From Cedecea neteri (GTDB lineage: Bacteria; Pseudomonadota; Gammaproteobacteria; Enterobacterales; Enterobacteriaceae): 64,000 nt of DNA. Position 1 is the stretch's first letter. Each line of letters begins with the position of its first letter. Made by a program: the position numbers and the translations under genes. The stretch covers positions 4,650,001 through 4,714,000 of the forward strand of contig NZ_CP009451.1 of assembly GCF_000757825.1 (NCBI RefSeq). The letters are read 5' to 3'. Shown in pieces: positions 55,490 to 63,987 of this stretch. Under the pieces are notes generated by a model. It saw only the letters and a list, made by a program, of their open reading frames with translations, searched no databases and was not told the origin of the DNA.

Positions 55490-56650
55490 TCAGCGCGTCA
55501 ATTCTGCTTTAGTGACGATGCTGGTGAAGCGGCGCTTACCGTCCTCAACAACCGCAGCAAGTTCTTCAGCGTTCCTGGTGGCTTCGCCGCGCAGCTCTTC
55601 AATCATGTTATAGCTGGACTCCTGGAAACTGACGATAGCGTTAACCAGTGAACGCACGGACTCGGCTTTTATGGTTGAGCCGTAGCCGGCCTGCAGCCCG
55701 GCTTCGAGCTGTTTTGTCCCGTTTGAAGCAATAGTGTTAAGGCCCTCGTTGATGCCGGCCTTCATGGCTTCCAGCGTTTTGGTACTTTCATCGAGGCCCT
55801 GAAGTGAGGTCATCGAGGCAGAGAGCGCGGTAAAGACGATTTCGTTGGTCGCAAAGAAAGTCACACCTTGGCGGTATACCCGTTCTTTAATCGCGTTAGT
55901 TTGCTGTAATCGGGCGAACACTGCCTCCGCCGCGTTGTAGGCGATAAGCAGGTTATCGGAGAGATCTTTGACGATTTGATAGCGCTCGTCTTCTTTTTGC
56001 ATGGCGCGCAGGGCTTCATCCCTGACTAATTCACGGCGTGAACGTTCTGAGCCTTCAAGGTTCTCCGTACTGTCTGCGGCTGCCTGCGCGCTCTGCAGCG
56101 TCTGGCGGCAGTGCTCTACGCGTTGCTCTGCCAGCGTCATCAGCGCCATAGCATCCACGTGGGCTTCTTTCAGCCCAAAACGGAAGTCCTGGTAGGCGTC
56201 GAGAATAACTTTTTCGCGGGAGATTTGCTCATCAGACGCTTTGGCGACTTCGAGCCAGGTCTTTTTAATGGCGTTAAAACGATCTGGAATGGAGCCGCGG
56301 CGGAGGGTCATCCAGCCGGACTTAATTCGCTCCACCAAATCCAGTTTGCCGTCGTCCAGCCAGTCCACCATTTGCGTGGCGTCCTGGCGGATAGAGTCGA
56401 AAGCGGCGACGATTTTGGTCTGCCGGTTGGCGACGTCCATGCTTGAAATATTGTCGCGAACGACGGCGTTAAAAGCGCTTTGCTGCTGCAGCGTCCTGCC
56501 GATAGTGGTCACACGGTCGGCGTCCAGGTCCACAATAGCATCCAGCAATACAAGCACCGGCGTCTCGGCCTCTGGCGCGGGCATGATGCCCAGTTTCTGT
56601 AACTTCTGTATGGCACGGGTGGTATAGCTGGCTACGGCAGATGTCATCAT
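55490..56650 (-). CDS. Helical protein with weak TelA resemblance (unassigned)
   Basis: About 386 residues, soluble, nearly all alpha-helical, with no cysteine-rich or enzymatic motif. Its spacing of long helices and the C-terminal stretch (FFATNEIVFTALSASMTSL ... GLNTIASNGTKQLEAG) loosely recall TelA/KlaA-type toxic-anion resistance proteins, which usually accompany Ter or kinase-like partners; this is a by-eye impression. The start at 56650 is chosen because AAGGAAGCG precedes the ATG pair (56650, 56647); the frame itself is open to 56671. It lies between the pseudokinase and the coiled-coil gene. Confidence 0.7.
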   Translation of the reverse strand: MMTSAVASYTTRAIQKLQKLGIMPAPEAETPVLVLLDAIVDLDADRVTTIGRTLQQQSAFNAVVRDNISSMDVANRQTKIVAAFDSIRQDATQMVDWLDDGKLDLVERIKSGWMTLRRGSIPDRFNAIKKTWLEVAKASDEQISREKVILDAYQDFRFGLKEAHVDAMALMTLAEQRVEHCRQTLQSAQAAADSTENLEGSERSRRELVRDEALRAMQKEDERYQIVKDLSDNLLIAYNAAEAVFARLQQTNAIKERVYRQGVTFFATNEIVFTALSASMTSLQGLDESTKTLEAMKAGINEGLNTIASNGTKQLEAGLQAGYGSTIKAESVRSLVNAIVSFQESSYNMIEELRGEATRNAEELAAVVEDGKRRFTSIVTKAELTR

Positions 56651-56714
56651 CGCTTCCTTTGTTGATGTCAAAATATTTCAGCCAGCACTATACCCTGGTG
56701 TTTTGCCCCTGTAA

Positions 56715-58097
56715 TTACCCCTGTGGATTTACCAGCCACGTGCCTGGGTTCGCCACCACAATGGTTTGCTTGCGGGATTGCTCGCCGCCGCTAAGAGTGA
56801 GCAGATATTTTCCAGCTGGAAGCTGCAGCGAGGCAAAGCCGTTGGCGGCAGGCGTGACCTTTTGCGCTTTGCCATTAACAGCCAGCTGTTCGCCTTCGTT
56901 CATACGGACATAGACGCGAGCAAGGGCACTCTCTGCAGCGGGTGCGGCGGGTGCGCCACCCACCTGCGGCGTGCTTTGGCTGGCAACAACCGGCTCGGCG
57001 ATGGTCTCGGGGGCAGGAGCCGAAGTGCCACCGCCGCCAAACAGCACCGCGCCGACAATCAGGCCAGCGACGGCGCCAGCGCCAATTTGCAGGGCCGATT
57101 GATAGCGCTTCCAGAGCGGGAGAGTCGCGGTGTCTTCAGGCTCTTCTACCGGCACCAGGGCGGTACCGGTTTTCTTGTTGCTGACCAACTCCCTGACGTC
57201 GCCGACGGGGATGTCCAGCAGGGCGGCGAAGGCATCAATCGACTGAGGGCGATCCTCCGGCTTCAGCGACAGCGCTTTATCAACCGCCTTCAACAGGTTC
57301 AGGGAATAGCCTTCGGGCTGGCTTTCCGCGAGCGTAATACAGCTGTCCTGGATGCTGCGGGCCACGCTTGCAGGTGGCGCGCTGCCGGTGATGAGCGTAT
57401 ACAGCACGGCGCCGACGGCGTAGATGTCCGTCCACGGGCCAAGCTGGCTGGCCAGGTCCCCGGTGTACTGCTCCAGCGGCGCGAAGCCAGGGTGGAGCAG
57501 GGTGTTGCCTTCATCCAGTGACGCCTGACCGCCACGCGGCGCGCCGGTATTGAGCAAAATAGGCAGGCCGTTATCCTGAATCTGGATGCTTTTGAGGGAC
57601 AGATTACGGTGAAGATGTTCAGCCGAGTGCAGCGTGGCCAGCGCGCCACACAACATCGGCAGCATGCGGCGGATCCACGCTTCATCAATCAGTCCCGGCT
57701 GCTGTTTTTGAAGTTCATCAAGCGTAATACCGTTGTAGAACAGCGTGACCACATAGGCGGTATTGTTATCGCTCCAGATGCGTAATACCTGGGGCAGATT
57801 AGGGTGATTAAAGTGGGCCAGCTGGCGCGCTTCCTGCATAAAGCTGTTCAGGCCGGTGGTGTAAACCAGGTGGTCGCGTTCGCTGTGCAGCACCAGCTCC
57901 TGCACGTCATTGCGCATGACATAGGCTTTCGGCATATATTCGCGTACTGCCACCACTCTTTCGAGCTGGTGATCCCAGGCCCGGTAAAGAATGCTGGTCA
58001 TGCTGGCGTCGATAGCTTCCTGAATTTCGAATTCATCAAAGCGGTAGCCAGGCGGCAAAGCGTTGGGCACTCTTGGTATAAAATCGTTATCTATCAT
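56715..58097 (-). CDS. Membrane-anchored Ser/Thr pseudokinase
   Basis: A 460-residue protein built like PpkA-type bacterial Ser/Thr kinases: kinase fold (about 18-295), proline-rich linker, membrane helix (336-354) and a PEGA-like periplasmic domain (393-460). The fold is clear from EAIDASMTSILYRAWDHQ, alpha-C Glu89 and the APLEQYTGDL ... PWTDIYAVGAVLYTLITG region. All key catalytic residues are changed: the beta-3 Lys is Arg52, HRD is HRN (163-165), the metal Asn is Ser170 and DFG is NTG (183-185). It should therefore bind rather than phosphorylate. The ATG at 58097 is preceded by GAGAA; 58133 is an alternative start, just after the preceding gene. Confidence 0.82.
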   Translation of the reverse strand: MIDNDFIPRVPNALPPGYRFDEFEIQEAIDASMTSILYRAWDHQLERVVAVREYMPKAYVMRNDVQELVLHSERDHLVYTTGLNSFMQEARQLAHFNHPNLPQVLRIWSDNNTAYVVTLFYNGITLDELQKQQPGLIDEAWIRRMLPMLCGALATLHSAEHLHRNLSLKSIQIQDNGLPILLNTGAPRGGQASLDEGNTLLHPGFAPLEQYTGDLASQLGPWTDIYAVGAVLYTLITGSAPPASVARSIQDSCITLAESQPEGYSLNLLKAVDKALSLKPEDRPQSIDAFAALLDIPVGDVRELVSNKKTGTALVPVEEPEDTATLPLWKRYQSALQIGAGAVAGLIVGAVLFGGGGTSAPAPETIAEPVVASQSTPQVGGAPAAPAAESALARVYVRMNEGEQLAVNGKAQKVTPAANGFASLQLPAGKYLLTLSGGEQSRKQTIVVANPGTWLVNPQG

Positions 58098-58135
58098 GAT
58101 GTTCTCTGCGCGAGGTCGTGCAACATGCGACAAGT

Positions 58136-59095
58136 TTATTTTTGGGCGCGCCAGGCACCGGCGGCAGGGTCGCGCAGCTGCGGGTGCAGCGACTCGACCA
58201 GCAGCAGCGTAATCGCCGCATTAGGTGCCAGCCAGCCGGACCAGACTTTACGCACCTCGTTCAGCCGTGTTTGAAGACGCTGCTCGTCAAGCGCCATGTC
58301 CCGAGGCACTTCCACGGCGACGGTGCCGCTGGCTTTCCAGCCGTTAATTTCCGGGTGATAAGGCAAAATTAACCAGCTTTGCGGCGCCTGCTCGCTGCTG
58401 ACGACCATGCGTTCATTGTTAACGCTGGTAATCAGCAGGCTGTCGGCATCGGCCGCCGGGTTAAGCCCGCTAACCGGGAAACCGTGTACGAAGGTCATTA
58501 CGATGCGTTTTTCACCGCCGTTGCCGCGCTGAATGACCTCGCTGCTGCCGTTCAGCCAGCCGCCTTTTTCACACTTGCCGTTTTCTTTGCCGGGAATAAA
58601 CAGCGCGCTGCTGCCGGCGTCACCCTGCCAGAAGGTTCGTAAATGGCAGCCGTCCTGCAGGGTAAATTCCAGCCATGGGGTGCGGTCTAGTGGGGTGGAA
58701 AGATCTTCCGGGCGTTCGTTACGGGTGGCAACGGAAGACAGCGGAGATTCAATAGCGACCTCCCAGTCGCTGGCTTTTGAGGCAGAGCCGCGGGCAAGAG
58801 AAGCGCCTTCGGTATCCTCCAGTTGCCAGCTTACGCGCTCAATTTCGCTGCACTGGTTTTCCAGCAGCGCGCCGAGGCGGGGCATAAACGTCTTGAGGAT
58901 GAGCGGATTCTTATCACCGTTTGCCACAATGCGCACCGGCAGTTCGCTTCCACACCAGCTTTGCGGGGCATTGCTTTTAATATTGTCTATCCACACGTCC
59001 AGCTTCTGGGAAGGCGACTGAACGATGCGATAGTTCCCTGCCCAGACGGTAGTTGATGCCAGCAGCAACGCCATACCCGAAAGCCAGAGTTTCAT
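58136..59095 (-). CDS. Periplasmic protein with four cysteines (unassigned), first gene of the operon
   Basis: 319 residues from the ATG at 59095, with a signal peptide (about 1-19, cleavage after VWA). The mature part has four cysteines in WCGSEL, NQCSEIE, DGCHLRT and GKCEKGG, enough for two disulfides that DsbA/DsbB could form. No lipobox, no catalytic motif and no family that I can name. It is followed at once by the pseudokinase gene, whose periplasmic PEGA-like domain may be its partner. The longer frame (to 59134) lacks a signal-like start. Confidence 0.78.
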   Translation of the reverse strand: MKLWLSGMALLLASTTVWAGNYRIVQSPSQKLDVWIDNIKSNAPQSWCGSELPVRIVANGDKNPLILKTFMPRLGALLENQCSEIERVSWQLEDTEGASLARGSASKASDWEVAIESPLSSVATRNERPEDLSTPLDRTPWLEFTLQDGCHLRTFWQGDAGSSALFIPGKENGKCEKGGWLNGSSEVIQRGNGGEKRIVMTFVHGFPVSGLNPAADADSLLITSVNNERMVVSSEQAPQSWLILPYHPEINGWKASGTVAVEVPRDMALDEQRLQTRLNEVRKVWSGWLAPNAAITLLLVESLHPQLRDPAAGAWRAQK

Positions 59096-59189
59096 AAAAA
59101 TCCTTGTTAGCCTGTGTGTAAAGAGCGGCAACATTAAGCCAGTCCGGATTGCCCGGCCGGCGGCTGCCTCGCTCTTGCGGTAGTCAATG

Positions 59190-59211
59190 ATAAAGCCCCC
59201 GAAGGGGAAGT
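59190..59211 (-). terminator. Terminator of the SH3 lipoprotein gene
   Basis: On the minus strand CTTCCCC-TTCG-GGGGGC followed by TTTAT, directly after the stop codon; it separates this gene from the operon at 59095. Confidence 0.6.
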
Positions 59212-59706
59212 TTAGTTAATGATCCACGTTCCGTTATCGGCGTTCTGGCAAGCTTTGCTTTTATTATCTACCGCAACGCAGGTGGATTTTTTAGCCGCGC
59301 GACGAGGGCGTGGGCGGTCTTTTTTTAACGTTTGGTTATAAAGTTCACTTTTCACCAGCGCTCTAAGCGGCACATAGCCCAGAAGTTCTGGTTGATCCTG
59401 TTCGGCGATAGCAAACCAGTGGTTCTCTACCTCGCCCAGCACGGTGTAGCTTTGGCCGTTTTCAAGCTGGGCTATCACTTTGCCGCCAAAATCAGGCTTG
59501 CTCATGATGGAGCCAGGATAAAGCGCCCGATAGTCGGCATTCACCGGCGTGAATTCTTTCGGAACTTCAACAATATAGCGGTGAGTAAGGGTGACGCCGT
59601 TTACCGTGCTGGTCACAATGGTGTCGTCGGTCATCTTTGGCGGTGGCGCTTTACAGCCGACAACCGTGGTGACAACAAGGAGGACTAACAGGCTTCGCAA
59701 TTTCAT
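59212..59706 (-). CDS. SH3-domain lipoprotein
   Basis: 164 residues. Signal peptide with lipobox VVGC (Cys18), then a region that looks like a bacterial SH3 fold (YRALYPGSIMSKPDFGGKVI ... NHWFAIAEQ ... LGYVPLRALV), then a basic segment (KKDRPRPRRAAKKS) and two cysteines near the end. SH3-type domains often bind peptidoglycan. Same orientation as the operon below but separated by a terminator, so it is linked by position, not by a proven transcript. Confidence 0.75.
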   Translation of the reverse strand: MKLRSLLVLLVVTTVVGCKAPPPKMTDDTIVTSTVNGVTLTHRYIVEVPKEFTPVNADYRALYPGSIMSKPDFGGKVIAQLENGQSYTVLGEVENHWFAIAEQDQPELLGYVPLRALVKSELYNQTLKKDRPRPRRAAKKSTCVAVDNKSKACQNADNGTWIIN

Positions 59707-60192
59707 TGAGACGTTCCCTGAGAAAAAGGTTAAAACCCAACCGCCGCGGGAGCAAGGAGCGCCGCACAGGAAAATTTTCCACGACGTGAGATACGCCCAC
59801 GCAAAACGGTGCGGCGGCTAAGTTGCATCGCCGCGACAAGGAATTCGCGTGGTTTCAGCATAGTAGCGTGATTTTACATAGCCTGGTTAACAATTCAATG
59901 GCGATATAACACCGGAATAACCTATTACGTACACGGAGGTTTCATGATGCCCTGGCGCAGAAGAAAATTTGCCTGATGTAAAAATAATCTGATGTTCAAT
60001 TAATGCGGGCAAGAAGCATGAAAATGCTGCTAATTTTTTGAATTTATTTGATAAATGTAATGTTTTCGGCGAAGTCTTATTTTTATTTTGTGGTCAATTC
60101 AGAAGGGTATCTCAGGTTTCCCTGAGGTTATTCTTAAAACAAAGAAAAAAACGGGCAGCCTGTCTATGGGCTGCCCACTCGTCAACCTGAAA
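59707..60192. other. 486-base non-coding, AT-rich gap
   Basis: No plausible gene on either strand. Contains the promoter region of the SH3 lipoprotein gene at one end and the terminator of the XRE gene (60144-60178) at the other. Nothing else recognised. Confidence 0.6.
60144..60178 (-). terminator. Terminator of the XRE regulator
   Basis: GGGCAGCC-N7-GGCTGCCC followed by TTTTTTT on the minus strand. Confidence 0.88.
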
Positions 60193-61068
60193 TCAGGCTC
60201 CGCTGGACTGTGAAAAGAGACGTAAAGCCCGCTCGCCCGGTTCATCTATCGGCAGATAGACCAGCAGCCTTGAACCATCCCGAGGCGCGGAGTACCAGTT
60301 GACCTGCTGCATGCCGAAGGTACCAATTTGCGGGTGGGTATACTGCTTAATATGGTTCTCGATATTACGGATTTCGTAGCGCTGCTCCCAGAGCGTTTTA
60401 AAAGCCGGAGAGGCGACGAAAAACGATTCCAGAAGAGCTTCCCAGCGCGGGTCACCGCGATGCTCGGTGATCCCCGCGCGGAACCAGCCAACAAACTTGG
60501 GTAATACGTCCTCGTTACAGTCTACCCGGCTGCGCCAGGTTTCATTCGTCAGATACTGATATATGCAGTTGCGATGTTCGGGCGGTTCGTTGTCGAGATT
60601 AACGCCCATCAGCTGACAAAAATGCGAGTTGTAGCCAAGGATATCGAAGTTGGGCTTCTGAATACTGGCCGGATTAGGCATTAACGCATCAAGCATGCGG
60701 CGCGCGGCGGGGCTTAGCCCCTCACACTGAGCGGCAGCGGGTGCTTCGGAAGGGGGAAGGCCGGCCAGGATAAACAGGTGGCGGGTTTCCGCCGGGGAAC
60801 ACTGCAGCGCGGTGGCAATTGCCGCCATAGCGCTGGAGGAAGGATTCACTTCTCGCCCCTGTTCAAGCCAGGTATACCAGGTCACGCCGATGTCGGCGAG
60901 CAGCGCCACCTCTTCACGGCGAAGGCCAGGCGTGCGGCGGCGTCCGCTCCGTGGCAGGCCAAGACGCTGTGGATCCAGGCTTTCACGCCGGGTACGCAAA
61001 AACAGCGCCAGCATTTTACGGCTGTCGTCCAGCGGGCCGGGGCGTAGCTCGGGCTGAGTGATGAGCAT
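60193..61068 (-). CDS. XRE-family regulator with MmyB-like ligand domain
   Basis: A 291-residue protein with an N-terminal helix-turn-helix (about 20-95: FLRTRRESLDP, RRTPGLRREEVALLADIGVTWYTWLEQGR) and a C-terminal MmyB-like domain (about 110-285) thought to bind small hydrophobic ligands. It is divergent from an MFS exporter across a gap holding a palindrome, so it probably represses or activates that exporter and itself. The ATG at 61068 or GTG at 61071 both lie behind GGAG. Confidence 0.85.
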   Translation of the reverse strand: MLITQPELRPGPLDDSRKMLALFLRTRRESLDPQRLGLPRSGRRRTPGLRREEVALLADIGVTWYTWLEQGREVNPSSSAMAAIATALQCSPAETRHLFILAGLPPSEAPAAAQCEGLSPAARRMLDALMPNPASIQKPNFDILGYNSHFCQLMGVNLDNEPPEHRNCIYQYLTNETWRSRVDCNEDVLPKFVGWFRAGITEHRGDPRWEALLESFFVASPAFKTLWEQRYEIRNIENHIKQYTHPQIGTFGMQQVNWYSAPRDGSRLLVYLPIDEPGERALRLFSQSSGA

Positions 61069-61094
61069 CACAAATACTCCAGAATAGTAGTGCC

Positions 61095-61121
61095 AGTACC
61101 AGTATAAGCAGGAACTGGTAC
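61095..61121. promoter_or_regulatory. Palindromic operator between the XRE regulator and the MFS gene
   Basis: GTACCAGT-N10-ACTGGTAC (arms at 61096-61103 and 61114-61121), a perfect 8-bp dyad. A further CCAGTA direct repeat is present next to the left arm. A likely binding site of the divergent XRE regulator. Confidence 0.65.
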
Positions 61122-61179
61122 CCGGTTAAATTATCAGGAATGCTACGTCGGTATCCTGAACTATGCAATGGAGTCCCTG

Positions 61180-62601
61180 ATGAATAATTCGCCTGTTTCA
61201 CCCGGTCGTGCTGGCCTGGTGCTGCTGTTGACGGGCCAGATGTTGCCGTTGATTGACACCTCTATTACCAACGTGGCGCTGGACTCAATCACCCAGTCCC
61301 TCGGCACCACGCCAACTCAGCTGGAGCTTATCGTTGCGCTTTACGGCGTTGCCTTTGCCGTAAGCCTGGCGGTGGGCAGCAAGCTGGGTGATAACCACGG
61401 CCGCCGCAGAACCCTGCTGTGGGGCGTGGCGCTGTTCGGCATTGCTTCATTACTGTGCGGGATTTCCGGCTCGGTCACCGAGCTTCTGGCCGCACGTACC
61501 CTGCAAGGCGTTGGGGCTGCGCTGATTGTGCCGCAAATCCTGGCTACGCTGCACGTCACGCTTAAGGGCACCGCTCACGCCCGCGCCATCAGCCTGTATG
61601 GCGGCATTGGCGGGATTGCTTTTATTATCGGTCAAATGGGCGGCGGCTGGCTGGTATCGGCGGATATTGCCGGCCTGGGCTGGCGTAATGCGTTCTTTAT
61701 CAACGTGCCTATTTGCCTGTTAGTGCTGGTGTTGAGCCGCTTTTATATTCCTGAAACTCGCAGCGAAAGCCATTCGCGCATCGACTGGCAGGGCACCGTC
61801 ACGCTTGCCCTGATGCTTTGCTGCCTGCTGTTCCCGATGGCGCTTGGCCCCGATCTGCACTGGCCGTGGCCGATGCAGCTGATGCTGGTGGCCACGCTGC
61901 CGTTGGGTTACCTGATGCGCGTCGGAGCGCTAAGCCAGCAACAGCGTGGGCTACAGCCGCTGTTGCCGCCAAGGCTGTTGAAGCTGGGTAGCATACGGTT
62001 TGGCCTGCTTATCGCGCTGCTGTTCTTTACCTGCTGGTCGGGCTTTATGTTCTGTATGGCGCTGACGCTGCAGTCGGGAATGGGCATGGCGCCGTGGCAG
62101 TCCGGGAACAGCTTTATTGCGATGGGCATTTCTTATTTTGTTTCAGCGTGGTTTGCGCCGAGGCTTATCGTGCGCCATTCGCTCAGCACTATTCTACTGA
62201 GCGGGATCGCGATTCAGGTTGTGGGCCTGCTGGGGCTGATATTTACGCTCTACCATTTTGGCACCCACGCCAGCCCGCTGGCTATTGCGCCTGCCACGCT
62301 GGTGACCGGCTACGGGCAGGCGCTGATTGTGAACAGCTTCTATCGTATCGGCATGCGCGATATCGACCTGAACGATGCCGGAGCGGCAAGCGCCATACTG
62401 AGCACCTTGCAGCAATCGGCCCTGGGGCTTGGGCCTGCCGTGCTGGGGGCATTGTTCCTGCATCTGCAGCGCCAAAGCGGGGATTACTCGGTGGCAATGA
62501 TAGGCTTCCTGGCCGCTGAAATTGTGATGATGCTGGCGCTTGCCGTGGCGGCCGTCACCCGCCGTCAGCTTTTATCCGGCGTGAAAGTCTCTTTAAGATA
62601 A
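61180..62601 (+). CDS. MFS drug-type exporter (DHA2 family)
   Basis: A 473-residue, approximately 14-helix transporter with the DHA2 signatures LIDTSITNVALDSI at helix 1, SKLGDNHGRRR (motif A) and GVGAALIVPQILA (motif C). Substrate unknown. ATG 61180 lies six bases after GGAG; the ATG at 61168 has none. It is controlled presumably by the adjacent XRE protein. The 3' end overlaps the convergent AraC gene by 37 bases. Confidence 0.87.
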   Translation: MNNSPVSPGRAGLVLLLTGQMLPLIDTSITNVALDSITQSLGTTPTQLELIVALYGVAFAVSLAVGSKLGDNHGRRRTLLWGVALFGIASLLCGISGSVTELLAARTLQGVGAALIVPQILATLHVTLKGTAHARAISLYGGIGGIAFIIGQMGGGWLVSADIAGLGWRNAFFINVPICLLVLVLSRFYIPETRSESHSRIDWQGTVTLALMLCCLLFPMALGPDLHWPWPMQLMLVATLPLGYLMRVGALSQQQRGLQPLLPPRLLKLGSIRFGLLIALLFFTCWSGFMFCMALTLQSGMGMAPWQSGNSFIAMGISYFVSAWFAPRLIVRHSLSTILLSGIAIQVVGLLGLIFTLYHFGTHASPLAIAPATLVTGYGQALIVNSFYRIGMRDIDLNDAGAASAILSTLQQSALGLGPAVLGALFLHLQRQSGDYSVAMIGFLAAEIVMMLALAVAAVTRRQLLSGVKVSLR

Positions 62602-63329
62602 CGTCCCGGCGGCATGCCGATAATGCGGGTAAAAGCAGTGGTAAAGCTGCTGGCGCTTTGATAGCCCATATCATAGGCCACCCGTGTTATCGGTTCGCCG
62701 CCGATTAATTTCTCCACCGAACTGATAACCCGCATTCTCTCTCTCCAGCGCGTGAAGCTCATCCCGGTTTCGTTTTCAAACAGTCGCGCCAGCGTTCTTG
62801 GGCTGGTGAAGGCTAACGAGGCTAGCTGCTCGAGCGTCTTATTACAGGCAGGGGCTTCCCTGAGCAGGCCGGTTATTTGCTTCAGGCGCTTATCGTTTCC
62901 TTCAGGCACGAACAAGTCTGTTTTCAGCACCTGCTTGCGCAGTTGAAAATGCATCAGTTGGGCGATGAGCTCTAGCTGTTCGCCAGATCCCCGCTGAACG
63001 GCTAATGCCTCTTTTGCAAGCTCGGTCAGCAAATTTGAGGCGACGATAAGGGAACAGTGCTGCGGAAGCTGCTGTTCCAATCCTTGTCTGAAACGCAGGT
63101 TAATCAGCCGCGAGCGCTCGGTGTACAGCGCGCGGTGAAGTTCGCCCGGCGGCACCCAGATGCCGTTGCCGGGCGTTGCCAGCCACCAGCCTGATTCGGT
63201 TTGCAGTCGAAGGGTGCCCGCCAGCGTGACGCTAAGCTGCCCCTGCAAATGGCGGTGAAAAGTCACATCGTCACCCCGGAGATGCGCCATGTCGGAAGCT
63301 ACAACGGCGACGGATGCGGGATCTGACAT
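62565..63329 (-). CDS. AraC-family regulator with cupin domain
   Basis: 254 residues: N-terminal cupin (FHRHLQGQLSVTLAGTLRLQ, PGNGIWVPPGELHRAL) and C-terminal double helix-turn-helix (LEQLASLAFTSPRTLARLFE ... GYQSASSFTTAFTRIIGMPP). ATG follows AGGAG at 7 bases. It is divergent from the FMN reductase gene, its probable target, and convergent with the MFS gene, with the stop regions overlapping. Confidence 0.88.
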   Translation of the reverse strand: MSDPASVAVVASDMAHLRGDDVTFHRHLQGQLSVTLAGTLRLQTESGWWLATPGNGIWVPPGELHRALYTERSRLINLRFRQGLEQQLPQHCSLIVASNLLTELAKEALAVQRGSGEQLELIAQLMHFQLRKQVLKTDLFVPEGNDKRLKQITGLLREAPACNKTLEQLASLAFTSPRTLARLFENETGMSFTRWRERMRVISSVEKLIGGEPITRVAYDMGYQSASSFTTAFTRIIGMPPGRYLKETFTPDKS

Positions 63330-63426
63330 ATTGGCACTCCTGAGAAGGGATTTGGCTGATTAGCGAAAGAATCATCTTATTTTTTTCCTGATAATACGTG
63401 CATCGACGGATTAAGAGGAGAACAAG

Positions 63427-63987
63427 ATGAAAACATTACGTTTCGTAGGTATTGCAGGCAGTCTGCGCAATGACTCAGCTTCCCGCGCGTTGCTGAACAG
63501 CATTAGCGAAATGCTGCCGGAGCAGAGCCACTTTACTGCACTTGATATCGGTGCCATGGAACATTACTGCCAGGACCTGGAAAAGGGTGAATTGCCCGAG
63601 TCCGTGGCGACCGCCCGGCGGTTGGTGGCAGAGGCCGATGCGGTGATCGTTACCGTACCGGAATACAACCACGGCATGCCCGGCGTGCTGAAAAATGCGC
63701 TCGACTGGCTTTCACGGCCGGTCAGAGCCAGCTGCATGATGGACAAATACGTCTTTTTTGTGTCGCAATCTACCGGCGCGCTCGGCGGCGTCAGGGCGCA
63801 ATATCAGCTGCGTGAAACGCTGGCTTCCATGCTGTGTAATATGGTGCCTTTGCCGGAGATGGCCGTCAGTTTTGCCAATCAGAAAACGGAGAACGGGCGC
63901 TTAACCGATCCGGTAACGGCGGAGTATATTCGCCGCCAGCTGAACGTCTTTATAAAGGTGGTTGAGCAAAATAGCACAAACCGCTAA
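63427..63987 (+). CDS. NAD(P)H-dependent FMN reductase
   Basis: A 186-residue flavodoxin-like reductase of the YieF/ChrR type, able in relatives to reduce quinones, chromate or azo dyes. The FMN-binding loop GSLRNDSASRALL (about 11-23) and PEYNHGMPGVLKNALDWLSRP (about 79-98) are intact. AGAGGAG precedes the ATG. The divergent AraC-type regulator is the likely controller. Just ends within the window. Confidence 0.87.
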   Translation: MKTLRFVGIAGSLRNDSASRALLNSISEMLPEQSHFTALDIGAMEHYCQDLEKGELPESVATARRLVAEADAVIVTVPEYNHGMPGVLKNALDWLSRPVRASCMMDKYVFFVSQSTGALGGVRAQYQLRETLASMLCNMVPLPEMAVSFANQKTENGRLTDPVTAEYIRRQLNVFIKVVEQNSTNR

